This document shows, one piece after another, positions 31,260-42,340 of a stretch of 64,000 bases of DNA. The position numbers and the translations under genes are program-made. The notes beneath the pieces were generated by a model that was given only the letters and a program-made list of their open reading frames with translations, did no database searches and was not told the DNA's origin. The DNA is from Bathynomus jamesi. Taxonomy: Eukaryota; Arthropoda; Malacostraca; Isopoda; Cirolanidae. The DNA lies in contig JAJOZX010012046.1 of the NCBI GenBank assembly GCA_023014485.1, forward strand, positions 12,501 to 76,500, written 5' to 3'. Every line of letters begins with the position of its first letter. Within the stretch, counting starts at the first letter, position 1.

Positions 31260-32201
31260 CATATACAATAATATGCGAAAGTCTTACGCCACACCTTAAC
31301 TAACACATTCCTAATAGAATGAAATTTGGTACTGAATGCAGTGTCCGACTTGAAAGTAAAGGTAATGACACATGTTATGTAGTCTTAGGCATGCTATTTT
31401 AATTTTAATTATTCCATTTTTTATTAGTAAAATTCTAATTGCTTCTTAGTTTTCTTTCCATAACAGTTTAAGTTATATTGCCAAGTTTCAAGAAAAAAAA
31501 AAAACCTAACCAGGAGTTAACACAAGAGTAACCAGAATCATCAAAAGTACAAGTCCATTCTTTCACTGTGCAAAAATCAAAGGACGCACAGTTATGAAGA
31601 AAAAACTCGATGTAAAAGCAATAATACGAAGATAAAAAATGGCCCAAGAGCATTAGAAGCAGGTCCTTTGGACTAACAAGTCTAAATTTAAAATCTCTGA
31701 ATCGAAAAGAAGGCAGTATGTCAGGAGAGAAACTAGAAAATAATACAAAGGATTTGCGCTCAAAAATACAACGATGGAACATGAAAGTGGGTCCATCTCA
31801 TCAAGTAGAGGCAGAAATCTCATGAGAGTCGATAGAAGAATGGACCCAGAAAGGTACAAGTAAATACTAACGCATCATGCTGTTCTTTCTGGAAGGCGAA
31901 TGATAGGAAATGTGTTCATTTTACAGCACGACAATGATCCCAAACAAGTCCAATGCAGTCAAACTGTATTTACAACGCAGAAAAGGAAAGTGACATCCGC
32001 AAAGTCCCGACCTCAACACTATTGAAATAGCAAAGAATTATTTGGACCGAGAAACGAATAAAAAGGAACCAACTTCTCCAGATGAACTTCTCGATGCTTC
32101 AAATAATATTTTAGAAGAATTTTAAAGAAAATTACAATAAAGTCTCTCATGAAAGCATTCAAGCGATTTTGAAAGAAAAAGGTTACGAGAAATATTATTA
32201 A
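31260..32201 (+). pseudogene. Tc1-like transposase remnant
   Basis: From about 31900 the plus strand shows FILQHDNDPKQ (second catalytic Asp block), pieces of the third-acid region, and a C-terminal helix ending KEKGYEKYY with a stop at 32199-32201. Upstream sequence from 31260 (TGCGAAAGTCTTACGCCAC) resembles a Tc1-type terminus. Multiple frameshifts. No right terminus found. Confidence 0.7.
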
Positions 32202-32285
32202 ATATTATATGGTCATAGTTTAATATTTTGTTTAGATTTGTATGTGAAATAAATATATATATATAAATATAAATATAAATATATA

Positions 32286-32316
<31 letters not shown>

Positions 32317-33245
32317 CAGGGTGGGCGGAAAGTAGCTCCCTATTTTGGATTGGTCAAAAAATACGTATATTATCCATTTATTTCAGAAAAAATAATATGA
32401 CAAGGTAGGCATACATGGTAGGTTTTCTCTAAAATTCAATGTGGGCTCCAATCTTTCCACCCACAGCTTCTGGAGCCGCCCAGGAATGGCGTCCACTGAC
32501 TTTAGCAGGAACTCCGGCTGGATGGAGGACATGACTTCCCGAATTCGGTCCTCCAGTTCTTCCAATGTCCTCGGTTTGGTGCGGTAGACTTCTTCCTTTA
32601 CCCACCCCCAAAGAAAGAAGTCGCACGGTTACCGCTGAAAAACGGCAGAATCGGTTCAGTGTAACGGTGTGGTGTGGTATGACCTCAGATCAGGTTGTGG
32701 GCCCGTTCCTTCTGCGCAACACCATGAATGCTGAGCGGTACCTTGCTATGTTGCGAAACGAGGTCTGGCCGGTTGTCAGCACATGGGAGAACATCGACGA
32801 TCTGATATTTATGCAAGATGGCGCCCCTCCGCACTTCGCTCTTGTTGTCCGTGAGTGGCTGGATGCCCACTTCCCTGGGCGTTGGATGGGTCGTCGTGGT
32901 CCACATCAATGGCCAGCCAGGAGCCCCGACTTGACACCGTGCGACTTCTTTCTTTGGGGTGGGTAAAGGAAGAAGTCTACCGCACCAAACCGAGGACATT
33001 GGAAGAACTGGAGGACCGAATTCGGGAAGTCATGTCCTCCATCCCGCCGGAGTTCCTGCTAAAGTCAGTGGACGCCATTCCTGGGCGGCTCCAGAAGCTG
33101 GTGGAAAGAGTTGGAGCCCACATTGAATTTTAGAGAAAACCTACCATGTATGCCTACCTTTTCATATTATTTCGTCTGAAATAAATGGATAATATACGTA
33201 TTTTTTTACCAATCCAAAATAGGGAGCTACTTTCCGCCCACCCTG
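32317..33245 (+). mobile_element. Fold-back mariner element
   Basis: CAGGGTGGGCGGAAAGTAGC begins both ends inside (TA)n. The inverted match is not confined to the terminus: 32317-32628 is the inverse of about 32938-33245, so each arm contains the same 3' part of the transposase gene. The unpaired centre (32629-32937) holds the middle of the gene. The 5' half was replaced by an inverted copy of the 3' end. Confidence 0.92.
32629..33133 (+). pseudogene. Mariner transposase, C-terminal two-thirds
   Basis: The plus-strand frame shows VWCGMTSDQVVGPF, then LIFMQDGAPPHF with the second catalytic Asp, then SPDLTPCDFFLWG, and after a frameshift at about 32960 the tail ending VGAHIEF and a stop. The DNA-binding domain and first Asp are missing. 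Confidence 0.88.
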
Positions 33246-33732
33246 TATATATATATATATATATATCCTTCTGAACAGTTAGACTTTCATTATTCTCAAA
33301 AAATGTGGTCCACAGGTACAGTATATTATATCTTGTACGCGAACCATTCTTAGTACCTGCTGTGTTTTTTTTCTTCTTCTAACAACGTCTTCAGTGAGGA
33401 GCTAACACAAAACGTGGTTACCGTATCAGTCCAATAGTTGGAATAGGTTCTAGTTGCATTAGTAGTAATTGGAAAATAGAGGAAAGGTAGGCAAATAGCC
33501 AAAACAGGGCAGCGTGGCAGTGCGTAACATTCTCTGAAACCAAGGCCTACTCTCCTATGAGATAGGCTTACCGTAGGTGCTCCAGTAGCACCGAAACAGT
33601 GCCCCTTTTCCACGTATGCTGATAGGCCAGAACCAACTAAAAAAACAGCTGGCTAACGCTACTCATTTTTTAAATTATAAAACACTCGCATAAAGTCCTT
33701 TTTATCATTTCGCAGAAAGGCGAGCCTAACAT
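33246..33732. other. Spacer without recognised gene
   Basis: It begins with the (TA)n that flanks the mariner element. No further structure noticed. Confidence 0.4.
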
Positions 33733-33965
33733 CTATAAAACAATTCGGGGCAACCCTTCATAAGCAGCCAGTCTCTTTTTAAAGGACTCGACCAAATTAC
33801 TTTGATCTACGCTGGCTGGCAATCCATTCCGAAAATTAACTATATGTTTGAAGAAGAAATGCTCAGCTTTATTAGAATTAAAACATTTACCAACTAATTT
33901 CAGACCATTACTGCTAGTTCTGAAGTGAAATGTTTTTCGGCCGTCGATGCCATCAAAACCTTTAA
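33733..33965 (-). pseudogene. LINE reverse-transcriptase C-terminal end
   Basis: The minus-strand translation reads KTFHFRTSSNGLKLVG, then EHFFFKHIVNFRNGLP, then NLVESFKKRLAAYEGLP and a stop. This is the end of a CR1/jockey-type ORF2 (the region with N-LP and F-K-L). The 5' part is missing, as is usual for truncated LINE copies. Confidence 0.75.
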
Positions 33966-34201
33966 TGTCTGCTTCAACTGTGACAGTTTGACTTCAAACG
34001 GAAGTATCTTTCTTTCAACATACTTTCAAGACGCGCGGTTTAACGATAACTTAAATGCAATTTATGTATAAAAAAAGCAAATCTCCATATCATAATTACT
34101 GTAGAAAGTGAAGTGCTATCAATGAAGATAAAAATATTCAAGTTGAAAGGTATATTTTAAATTAAAAAATTTGAAGTTAATTTTTTTTAATATTACATAT
34201 A
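33966..34201. other. AT-rich spacer
   Basis: No gene or repeat recognised. Confidence 0.35.
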
Positions 34202-34762
34202 CTGGGTGATTGTTTAAACATCTGACAGTTTAAAAGGTTTGTATATTTTTTATCAACTGAAATAAAAGCGGGAAATTTTTACTGTACCTTCTCTACATAC
34301 GAGGAATTAGTACCGTAGTGAAAAACATGCTCTATGTAATGTCCTATCAGCTCACGATACTTACGAAAAAATTTTGTCGGAAGAGTCCTGTTCAACAGAT
34401 TTCCTGCGGTTTATGATAAAGAAATATTATGGCCACCAACATCATCAGATCTAAACCCCTGTGACTTTTACCTGTGGGGTTATTGAAAAGATAGTGTTTA
34501 AACAGAATCCACACACAGCAGAATTGGAAGCATCAACTGATGAAGAAATTTCTCAGATTTTAACAGATGCTCTGTCCATAACACTGCAAAGTTTTGTTGT
34601 TCGTGTGCAAACTGTTAATGAGCTGAGAGGACATCACACAGTTTTGCACTAGAGGGCTAATTCCTTACGTGTAAAGAAGGTACAGTAAAAACTTCCTGCT
34701 TTTATTTCGGTTAATAAAAAATGCAAACCTTTCAAAGTGTCAGATGTTTAACATAATTACCC
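34202..34762 (+). mobile_element. Mariner-like element, internally deleted
   Basis: About 100-bp imperfect inverted ends share ACATCTGACA, GGTTTG, GAAATAAAAGC and TTTTTACTGTACCTTCT. Between them is a degraded transposase C-terminus with a (S/C)DFYLWG-like block near 34460 and the tail FKQNPHTAELEA. Confidence 0.78.
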
Positions 34763-34941
34763 TAGAGAGGTGCGGGGCCCGGGGTAAATCAGCCTGTAAA
34801 ACACCTTAAAAAGTATATAGAATTAAAAAACTCACCGATTTGTGTTGCACCTCCTACTTTCTAAAATCCACCTTCCGCGTGGTTGTCTAAAGCTTTTTTT
34901 TATTATTTTTAATTTGGAAAAACGGATCTTTTCAGTTTCAT

Positions 34942-35540
34942 GTACTGTTTCCGATTTTGTTGAAAATAAGAAATTTAATGTAGATTTTTACGCTGATTTA
35001 AAAAATGTAAGTTTCATTTTGGAGAAATGAGCGATTCAAAAGTTAGGTTTGGTTAGGTCAACTGAATGCCCGGTTAGTTCAATTGAATGCCCTTGACGAT
35101 TGGTTAGGTTAAATTGTGATATTTTCGTCGTTAAAACTAACGAAAATATCACGACTTAACCTAACCACTCATCCTGGGCATTCAGTTGACCTAACCGGGC
35201 ATTCAGTTGACCTAACCGGGCATTCAGTTGACCTAACCGGGCATTCAATTGACCTAACCGGGCATTCAATTGACCTAACCGGGCATTCAATTAACTTAAC
35301 TGGACAGAAAAATAACGGTCGAAATCTATTCACACAAATACATAAGCCAATATTACTAAAGAATACAATAACTATTGTCTTAGTTTTCAGTTGCATTGTT
35401 ATAGTTTTTGACCTAATATAAAATTACAATAACAAGCAATTTTTGACCCGCTCATTTCTCCAAACAAAGACTTACATTTTGTAAATCAGCGTAAAAATCT
35501 GTATTAGATATCTTATTTTCAACAAAATCGGAAACAGTAC
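34942..35540. mobile_element. Fold-back repeat with TTAGG-like and minisatellite core
   Basis: Arms 34942-35037 and 35445-35540 are inverted copies (GTACTGTTTCCGATTTTGTT, then TTTTTACGCTGATTT and GAGAAATGAGCG). The centre contains an inverted pair of TGATATTTTCGT motifs like those in the 203-bp MITE, plus the 21-bp minisatellite at 35176-35301. Confidence 0.75.
35176..35301. repeat. 21-bp minisatellite, six units
   Basis: Unit GGGCATTCAGTTGACCTAACC, with later units carrying AATT in place of AGTT. It contains the CCTAACC telomere-like motif. Perfectly head-to-tail with no spacers. Confidence 0.95.
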
Positions 35541-35680
35541 ATCTCGGGGCACCCGCAGCTCTGAGAAAAGGTCTGTACCAACTACTGTCAATGTTGTAAG
35601 ATGCATTGTTCAAATTCATACAGTTTCTTCATGTCTTCTTCTGTCATATCTCGAAGCTGTTTCAAATCATACAGGAAACT

Positions 35681-35692
35681 GTATATATATAT

Positions 35693-35754
<62 letters not shown>

Positions 35755-35940
35755 TATATATATATTCAAATGAACGAATTATTTCGGCGATTCTACTGAA
35801 AGAATTGATTTAGTAAACTTAAAGTGAGCTGTTGGGTTGTTTGCAGTTTCTCCATTTGTGTTTGATGTCGTAGGCGCGGGGCCCAAGGCGTCGCCCCATT
35901 GGCCATAATCTAAGGCCTGTCCTGTATATATGTGTGTGTG

Positions 35941-36013
<73 letters not shown>
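35681..36013. repeat. Two (TA)n blocks and a (GT)n(CA)n(TA)n block around 165 bp of unique sequence
   Basis: (TA)n at 35681-35764, then about 165 bp with a GC-rich part (GGCGCGGGGCCCAAGGCG), then inverted GT/CA/TA tracts at 35930-36013. No gene supported. Confidence 0.85.
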
Positions 36014-36016
<3 letters not shown>

Positions 36017-36250
36017 TGGCATGCGGTGGGTACCTCTACAGGGTAAGCGGTATTGCGTACGTGCACACGCACTATATGTATATATTATATAATTATAGTA
36101 ATTATAGAAGCTAATGATAAACTTCATAATTAGCTAGTGTGTATGTACTGTAGACTATTCTGAAAAATACGGTACAGTCTTTAATACCTTTAATAAGATT
36201 TTTATTAGGGTAGCGGCGCTTACCTAGCTTACCCTGAATGCACGCCACTG
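36014..36250. mobile_element. hAT-type MITE in (TA)n
   Basis: Left CAGTGGCATGCGGTGGGT and inverted right CAGTGGCGTGCATTCAGG share the hAT-like CAGTGGC end, and both carry AGGGTAAGC inside. It is bracketed by (TA)n, so the duplication cannot be identified. Confidence 0.78.

Positions 36251-36253
<3 letters not shown>

Positions 36254-36297
<44 letters not shown>
36254..36297. repeat. (TA)n microsatellite
   Basis: Pure TA tract. Confidence 0.95.
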
Positions 36298-36298
<1 letters not shown>

Positions 36299-36755
36299 CA
36301 ATGACAAACGTTATTGGCAGGATATAAATCCCATAAAATAGTACAATATTCTTGAAAGTAATAAACAAAAAGATAAATTGAAGCAGTAATAAATTTAAAA
36401 AACTAAAAATTATGACTAAAAGAGAAATAAAAATAAGACGCGTACTAAAACAAATAATAATAAAAACTACCCACAGCTAAGATTACAAAAAGAAATAAAA
36501 GGAAGTGAAAATAAGAAGTACACGTAGTGACAATACCAACATATATAGTATATGATAATGATAATAATGATAATATTTTTTGGCAGGAGACAGATCCCGT
36601 AAAAAAAAAAGAGGGTACAGTATCCATTAAGGTAATCAACGATACAACTAATTAAACAGTAAATCTTAAAAACAAGAAAGGATTAAGGTCATAAAGAAAT
36701 AACAATAATACACGTAATGAAACGAGAAATACTAAAACTAGTAATGACAGCTTCC

Positions 36756-36793
<38 letters not shown>

Positions 36794-37007
36794 TAAAAAG
36801 TACATGTAATGGAATGGCTAATGAAGGAGTTAAGTGGAGCTATAAACAAACACTTTCATTCCAAGAGGTTCACAGTCTAGAACACACAAAGCAGGACTGA
36901 TGAATAGCTTGGACAATTGGATTGGCTGCGTTTTTAATTCCTCGGATTAGACTGTACTGAACACGTTTTGTTACCTCAGGGAGGCTCGGAACGTTATATA
37001 TATAACA
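36298..37007. other. Spacer with (GA)n
   Basis: A (GA)n tract lies at about 36763-36790. Two short related segments (GGCAGGA, then AGATCCCGTAAA or ATAAATCCCATAAA) occur at about 36316 and 36582. No gene. Confidence 0.5.
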
Positions 37008-37252
37008 CGGGTGCGGCAAAAATAACGCCCTTTTTAGTTTATTCTCTTTTATTGAAGGAAATAAATCAATTACAGCATTTTAAGAGAAATAATAAGGTTT
37101 TTAAGAAAAATACAGCATTTTAAGAAAAATAATAAGTACTTTCTCAGTAAAAACTAAAAAATAACTGGAATTTAATTAATTTTGTGGTTGGTTATACTGT
37201 ATAAAACTATAAAGATACAATTATTAAAAGGGCGTTACTTTTGTCGCACCCG
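37008..37252. mobile_element. MITE with CGGGTGCG(G/A)CAAAA termini
   Basis: CGGGTGCGGCAAAAATAACG at the left and its near-exact inverse at the right, bounded by (TA)n at both sides. A TAAGAAAAAT segment is repeated in the centre. Probably mobilised by a mariner-type transposase (TA target). Confidence 0.85.
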
Positions 37253-37349
37253 ATATATATATATATATATATCGGCTATTGATTGGTGGCGTGGAAAACG
37301 CAGTTTAACAATGAACAGGAACACCAGAGAAAATACAAACATCCTTCAA

Positions 37350-37404
37350 GGTTTAATAGTACCAACGTTTCGGAATGCACTAATTCCATCTTCAGGGCTA
37401 AAAC
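37350..37404 (-). ncRNA. Hammerhead-ribozyme-like motif, left Penelope arm
   Basis: Inverse copy of 39643-39697: CTGAAGA, one extra base, a GGAAT/ATTCC stem, then GAAACGTT. Confidence 0.45.
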
Positions 37405-37605
37405 AATAAAATTCCAAATCACATACAAAATTACAAAATACAGATTGCTTAATAACAATTTAAAATAAACTTAAAAAATTATAAAAAGTAGCTAAGAAAA
37501 TGTAAAACATTAAAACTAAAAGGTAAATAAATGTGAAGTTAAAAAGTTAAAATTATAAAAAGTAAAAGCATTAAAACTGAAATGTAAATAAAATAAACTA
37601 GTACC

Positions 37606-38445
37606 TTAACCAAAACATAGCAGATCTATCGATGATTCGTCAGAATTTAGGTCTGGTTTTAGTTTATAAATAAACAGAGACTCCATAATTTTAAGCTTAA
37701 GGTCAGAGCTTCCAGCAGCAAGTACGATGAAATTAGACTGTGAAATTGGGTGGTTATTGTTGTGCGAGTGATTACGTATGAGAGAATTAGGTGGTTTGCC
37801 AAGGGGTAAATTTGTACGGACCGATTTACCGAGATGTTCGTAAATACGAGATTTTAAATGTCTTTTAGTTTTACCTATATATGACCCCATACAGTGGTCA
37901 CACTTGTATTGATAAACTATAGATGACTTAAGAAGTGTAGGAATAACATCCTTGTATTTAAATAAATGGTAAATCGATTTAGACGGGGTGAATATAATTT
38001 TTATACACAGTTGTGGGTAGAATTCCTTGAGCAATTTTAAAAGTTTATTTCTAATGCTAAAACTTGAGGTTCCCATATAGGGCAAAGTGAAATACAGGAT
38101 ATCTTTGGGGACTGTAATTAAGTTTCTAGTTGTAGGGCTTATTAGTCTATTTAAGGTTCTGCCTATTGTAGTCTCCACCAGTCTAGAAGGGAAATTATTC
38201 TTGGCAAGGAGTTTTCGGATGAAATCTAGTTCATCGTGTAGTTTGAAGTAATCTGAACAGATATTGAAAGCTCTATTGGTCAGAGTCGAGATTAAATTTC
38301 GTTTGAAACCTAAAGGGATAAAGGAAGAAAAGTTCATAGTAAGATTGGTAAATGTCGGCTTTCGGTAAACGGAAGTTTCAAAAGAGGAATTAGTTTTTAT
38401 TATCTTAATGTCCAAAAAGGACAGAGAGCTATTAGATTCAATCAT
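37606..38445 (-). pseudogene. Penelope ORF, left copy (5'-truncated)
   Basis: 279 codons identical in amino-acid sequence over almost all its length to the right copy from its residue 51 on. It contains the region after the reverse-transcriptase YxDD motif and the complete GIY-YIG endonuclease domain. It has no catalytic YIDD motif, because the truncation falls just downstream of it. Confidence 0.9.
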
Positions 38446-38457
38446 GAAGTCAAATGG

Positions 38458-39441
38458 TTGAATGAGTGTCCTTCCAACTTTAAACCGGTTTTTTATAGAA
38501 GATATATTGATGACACTTTTCTCCTGTTTAAATCACCAGACCATATCCCTTTGTTTTGTAATTACCTTAATTCTAAGCACCCTAACATTCAATTTACTTC
38601 AGAAGTTGAATCTAATAGCTCTCTGTCCTTTTTGGACATTAAGATAATAAAAACTAATTCCTCTTTTGAAACTTCCGTTTACCGAAAGCCGACATTTACC
38701 AATCTTACTATGAACTTTTCTTCCTTTATCCCTTTAGGTTTCAAACGAAATTTAATCTCGACTCTGACCAATAGAGCTTTCAATATCTGTTCAGATTACT
38801 TCAAACTACACGATGAACTAGATTTCATCCGAAAACTCCTTGCCAAGAATAATTTCCCTTCTAGACTGGTGGAGACTACAATAGGCAGAACCTTAAATAG
38901 ACTAATAAGCCCTACAACTAGAAACTTAATTACAGTCCCCAAAGATATCCTGTATTTCACTTTGCCCTATATGGGAACCTCAAGTTTTAGCATTAGAAAT
39001 AAACTTTTAAAATTGCTCAAGGAATTCTACCCACAACTGTGTATAAAAATTATATTCACCCCGTCTAAATCGATTTACCATTTATTTAAATACAAGGATG
39101 TTATTCCTACACTTCTTAAGTCATCTATAGTTTATCAATACAAGTGTGACCACTGTATGGGGTCATATATAGGTAAAACTAAAAGACATTTAAAATCTCG
39201 TATTTACGAACATCTCGGTAAATCGGTCCGTACAAATTTACCCCTTGGCAAACCACCTAATTCTCTCATACGTAATCACTCGCACAACAATAACCACCCA
39301 ATTTCACAGTCTAATTTCATCGTACTTGCTGCTGGAAGCTCTGACCTTAAGCTTAAAATTATGGAGTCTCTGTTTATTTATAAACTAAAACCAGACCTAA
39401 ATTCTGACGAATCATCGATAGATCTGCTATGTTTTGGTTAA
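38458..39441 (+). pseudogene. Penelope ORF, right copy (5'-truncated RT plus GIY-YIG endonuclease)
   Basis: 327 codons with no internal stop. Residues 13-24 contain the reverse-transcriptase YIDD active-site motif, followed by the thumb region. From about residue 226 comes the GIY-YIG endonuclease: YKCDHC (Cys230, Cys233), GSYIGKT (235-241), R248 and H252 on the following helix, NHSHNNNH, and the catalytic-Glu helix MESLFIYKLKP (E303). Everything upstream of the YIDD is missing, so the ATG is incidental. In this family the protein copies RNA into DNA and nicks the target. Confidence 0.93.
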
Positions 39442-39642
39442 GGTACTAGTTTATTTTATTTACATTTCAGTTTTAATGCTTTTACTTTTTATAATTTTAA
39501 CTTTTTAACTTCACATTTATTTACCTTTTAGTTTTAATGTTTTACATTTTCTTAGCTACTTTTTATAATTTTTTAAGTTTATTTTAAATTGTTATTAAGC
39601 AATTTGTATTTTGTAATTTTGTATGTGATTTGGAATTTTATT

Positions 39643-39697
39643 GTTTTAGCCCTGAAGATGGAATTAGTGCATTCCGAAACGTTGGTACTATTAAACC
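39643..39697 (+). ncRNA. Hammerhead-ribozyme-like motif, Penelope 3' region
   Basis: Layout TTTTAGCC-CTGAAGA-T-GGAAT...ATTCC-GAAA-CGTT-GGT: the CUGANGA and GAAA cores, a five-pair stem II, a minimal helix III (C-G, as in dimeric forms) and a short stem I (GCC/GGU). One extra T lies between CUGAAGA and stem II, which departs from the classical consensus. Penelope-like elements are known to encode minimal hammerheads; self-cleavage here is not demonstrated. Confidence 0.5.
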
Positions 39698-39736
39698 TTG
39701 AAGGATGTTTGTATTTTCTCTGGTGTTCCTGTTCAT

Positions 39737-39737
<1 letters not shown>

Positions 39738-39784
<47 letters not shown>

Positions 39785-40234
39785 GAATAAGGACATGATA
39801 ATTGTTGAAATAATGAATAGGAATAAGAAAAGAAGTTAGGGTATTTCCTTTGTATAAATAATGTGTAAATTGGAGACTTTTTAAGATGACGTAGTGAAAC
39901 TATGAAATAATGTAAATGGACTCTGTCAAATGAGAGAAAAGGGAACATCTTCATTAAAATAAAATGTCTACACAGTTAAATTGGAAATAAGTCTGTCCAG
40001 ACAACGAACCTGGAAGTACCACCACAAATAAGAAAACTTAGCCTTAAGATATAATAATAATAATACATTTATGGTAAACTGTATGCGTGGTTGAAAATAC
40101 TCTTTAAAATTAATTAGTTTCACTCAGAAATTGGTTTCACGTTAAATTGATAAGCTTTGTTAAGATACTTCTACTACGTCACAAAGAATCCGTCACGTGT
40201 AAACCTCGTCCTTATAAAAGGGCTGGTATGAAGA
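39738..40234. other. Spacer
   Basis: (TA)n at 39738-39780, otherwise no recognised feature. Confidence 0.4.
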
Positions 40235-40428
40235 TTTAGGGTGGCCATTTAAAAAGGAGGACACTGCGTATGTGGCCGTACGTTAACATATATATATAGA
40301 TATATATATATATATATATGTTAACGTACGGCCACATACGCAGTGTCCTCCTTTTTGGAAATGGCCACCCTAAGGACAGTGCTCAAAAGGCGGAATGTCC
40401 GCCTAAAGCCGGACGTCTGGCCACCCTA
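40235..40428. mobile_element. MITE with TAGGGTGGCC termini
   Basis: TAGGGTGGCCATTT at the left. The inverse CGGACGTCTGGCCACCCTA is at the right, with an internal (TA)n-centred palindrome of more than 60-bp arms (40237-40372). The flanks TATGAAGA and TATGAAGT differ at one base and may be an 8-bp duplication. The TAGGGTGG start is shared with the long-TIR family A/C/D. Confidence 0.75.
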
Positions 40429-41559
40429 TATGAAGTAAGATCTTTAAACTTATTTGGTCGGTGTGCAGAGTCTCGAGAGTTTGGCACGACTAGCGTGGGT
40501 TCTGTACTTGTTAGCTTATTATTGGAAACAATGTTCTGAATTTTGACCTCGTACACTTTGGCTTTCAAGTGGCCCCACAAACTTGAACTCTCTCCTCTCT
40601 AGTCAGTGACATGGTTTACCTGCAACATAATAAAAAAATATATTATAAATCCCTATGGGTCCAGACTTACGGGACACCCTGTATTTTATTTTATAATAAG
40701 TTAAGATAATTTGATTAAATTAATTTAAACTTCCAACCATATCAATACATATCTGACTGATTTAATTACTTACTAATAGTTCTGGAACAATATCATCGTA
40801 AAATTTATTTTTTTTATTTAAGTCGTATGAGGACTTCCTATGAGGACTCCTCAGAGGAATCCTGAAAATTTGTCCGACGAAAATTTATACGATGCATTTG
40901 AGAGTACCAGAAGAAAGTCAATCTGAATTGTTATCGGGGTAGTCACCGACTGGACGGGCACTCATCGAAAAAGTAATTAATTTAAATTCAATTAAAGACG
41001 CAACCCCTATAATAATATATATATATATATATGTAGAGTATATATGTACATATATATATAATATATATATATATACACAGTGTGTGTGTGTGTGTGTGTG
41101 TGTGCGTGCGCGCAGTTTAACAATGAACCAATTATTTAGAGATTGAATCAATTACGTCTCGTATTATACTTCGATCCCCTTAAAAACATACAAAAGTTGT
41201 TTCACATCACGTGCATGAATGCAGACTCAGAAGAAAGAATGAAAGAAACTCTCCAATGTCCTATAAAGCTGTTTTATAATATGCAGAATATTCCCAAAGA
41301 AAATTTAGCGCTTGTCAAGAAGCACAAACTATGAATAATAGTAGATTTATTACTATCACAAGACGTATTATATGGCCTCTCTCCCATCGATATTTCTGGC
41401 TAGAATCGGCAATAAAGATGTCGGAGTTTAATATATTTTCATATTTGCAATGATATATGAAGCAAATATTTAAGAAAGTAGAGGAAATTACACGAGGGTT
41501 CAGTATACTTTCGCTGACCTCAGATTCACCCATACTCATGTTTACATAACTTATTATTA
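40429..41559. other. Spacer with microsatellites
   Basis: (TA)n and (GT)n tracts at about 41014-41106. No coding region recognised. Confidence 0.45.
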
Positions 41560-41757
41560 TTATTATTATTATTATATACATATGGAGACAAATTCACAAT
41601 TAAACATGTGAACTCATTGATCATATTCACCCACAGGAAAAAAAGAACGAACATTTTAAGTACTTTTGTGTATTTTAACATCTCATCTCTGTTGTGGATA
41701 AAAAATGTTAAATACAAGGAAGTACTTGGCATCTTCGTCCCCTTTTTTCTTATATAC
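41560..41757. repeat. Fold-back small repeat family, diverged copy
   Basis: AAATTCACAATTAAACATGTGAA at its left resembles the start of the copies at 42597, 50508 and 62522. Two inverted arms (AAGTACTTTTGTGTATTTTAAC and TTAAATACAAGGAAGTACTT) face a short loop. The hammerhead-like core is eroded. Confidence 0.55.
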
Positions 41758-42010
41758 TTGTGTGTATATATACTGTATATATACACACACTACATTATTG
41801 AATTATATATACATATATACACACGTGTGTGTTGTGTGTGTGTGTGACAAATGGGCAGAGGTAAAGTAGAGTATGTGATAATTTTTTTTACGGATAATTT
41901 TTTGGGGGTAATTTTTTTGGCGAGGTTACACTTTTGGTACCTCGCAACATTAAAAATTTATAAGACATCTAAAAACATTTTTATTGTCGAGAAAAAGATA
42001 TGTTGATGCT

Positions 42011-42070
42011 GATTAACTTAGGCTACGCTACGTTAGGTTAGGTTAAGGTTTGGTTAGGTTAGGTTAGATT
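42011..42070 (+). repeat. Interstitial TTAGG-type repeats
   Basis: GTTAGGTTAGGTTAAGG and GGTTAGGTTAGGTTAG are degenerate runs of the arthropod telomere pentamer. Shorter runs occur at 320-400, 19620-19680, 35040-35180 and 49590-49615. Confidence 0.8.
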
Positions 42071-42340
42071 AAGCTACATAGATTGAGGAATACTTCACTA
42101 TTTAATGACTTGACAGAAACCACCCTTCGATCCCTTAGTCGCGTTCGAAACACTTATCACGCCCTTCTCTTGTTCGATAGCACTGAAGTTAAATTAGGTT
42201 AATTGTTTTTCTAGGTATATGGATTTAAAGTAAGTAGGTACCTCGTTTATGTGGAGAAACGCACATGCGTGTGTGGTGTTCCTAAACTCATAGAGAGATA
42301 AGGGACACCCTCAAGTTTGAAGTAAAATAGCTTAGTTTTC

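Larger units (their letters stand above)
37310..39737. mobile_element. Penelope-like retroelement, inverted dimer
   Basis: Two arms of equal length (37310-38440 and 38607-39737, 1,131 bp each) are inverted copies, apparently identical or nearly so. They are joined by a 166-bp unpaired centre that belongs to the plus-strand copy. Both arms end in the same 3' untranslated sequence, and (TA)n lies beyond the right end and close to the left end. Inverted, 5'-truncated pairs are a known product of Penelope-like retrotransposition. Both copies lack most of the reverse transcriptase. Confidence 0.95.

Noticed and set aside
33350..33613. 87-codon minus-strand frame
   Set aside because: No motif, atypical composition and no support from neighbours.
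35176..35301. Possible CRISPR-like array
   Set aside because: Units are contiguous 21-mers without spacers; this is a minisatellite in a eukaryotic genome.
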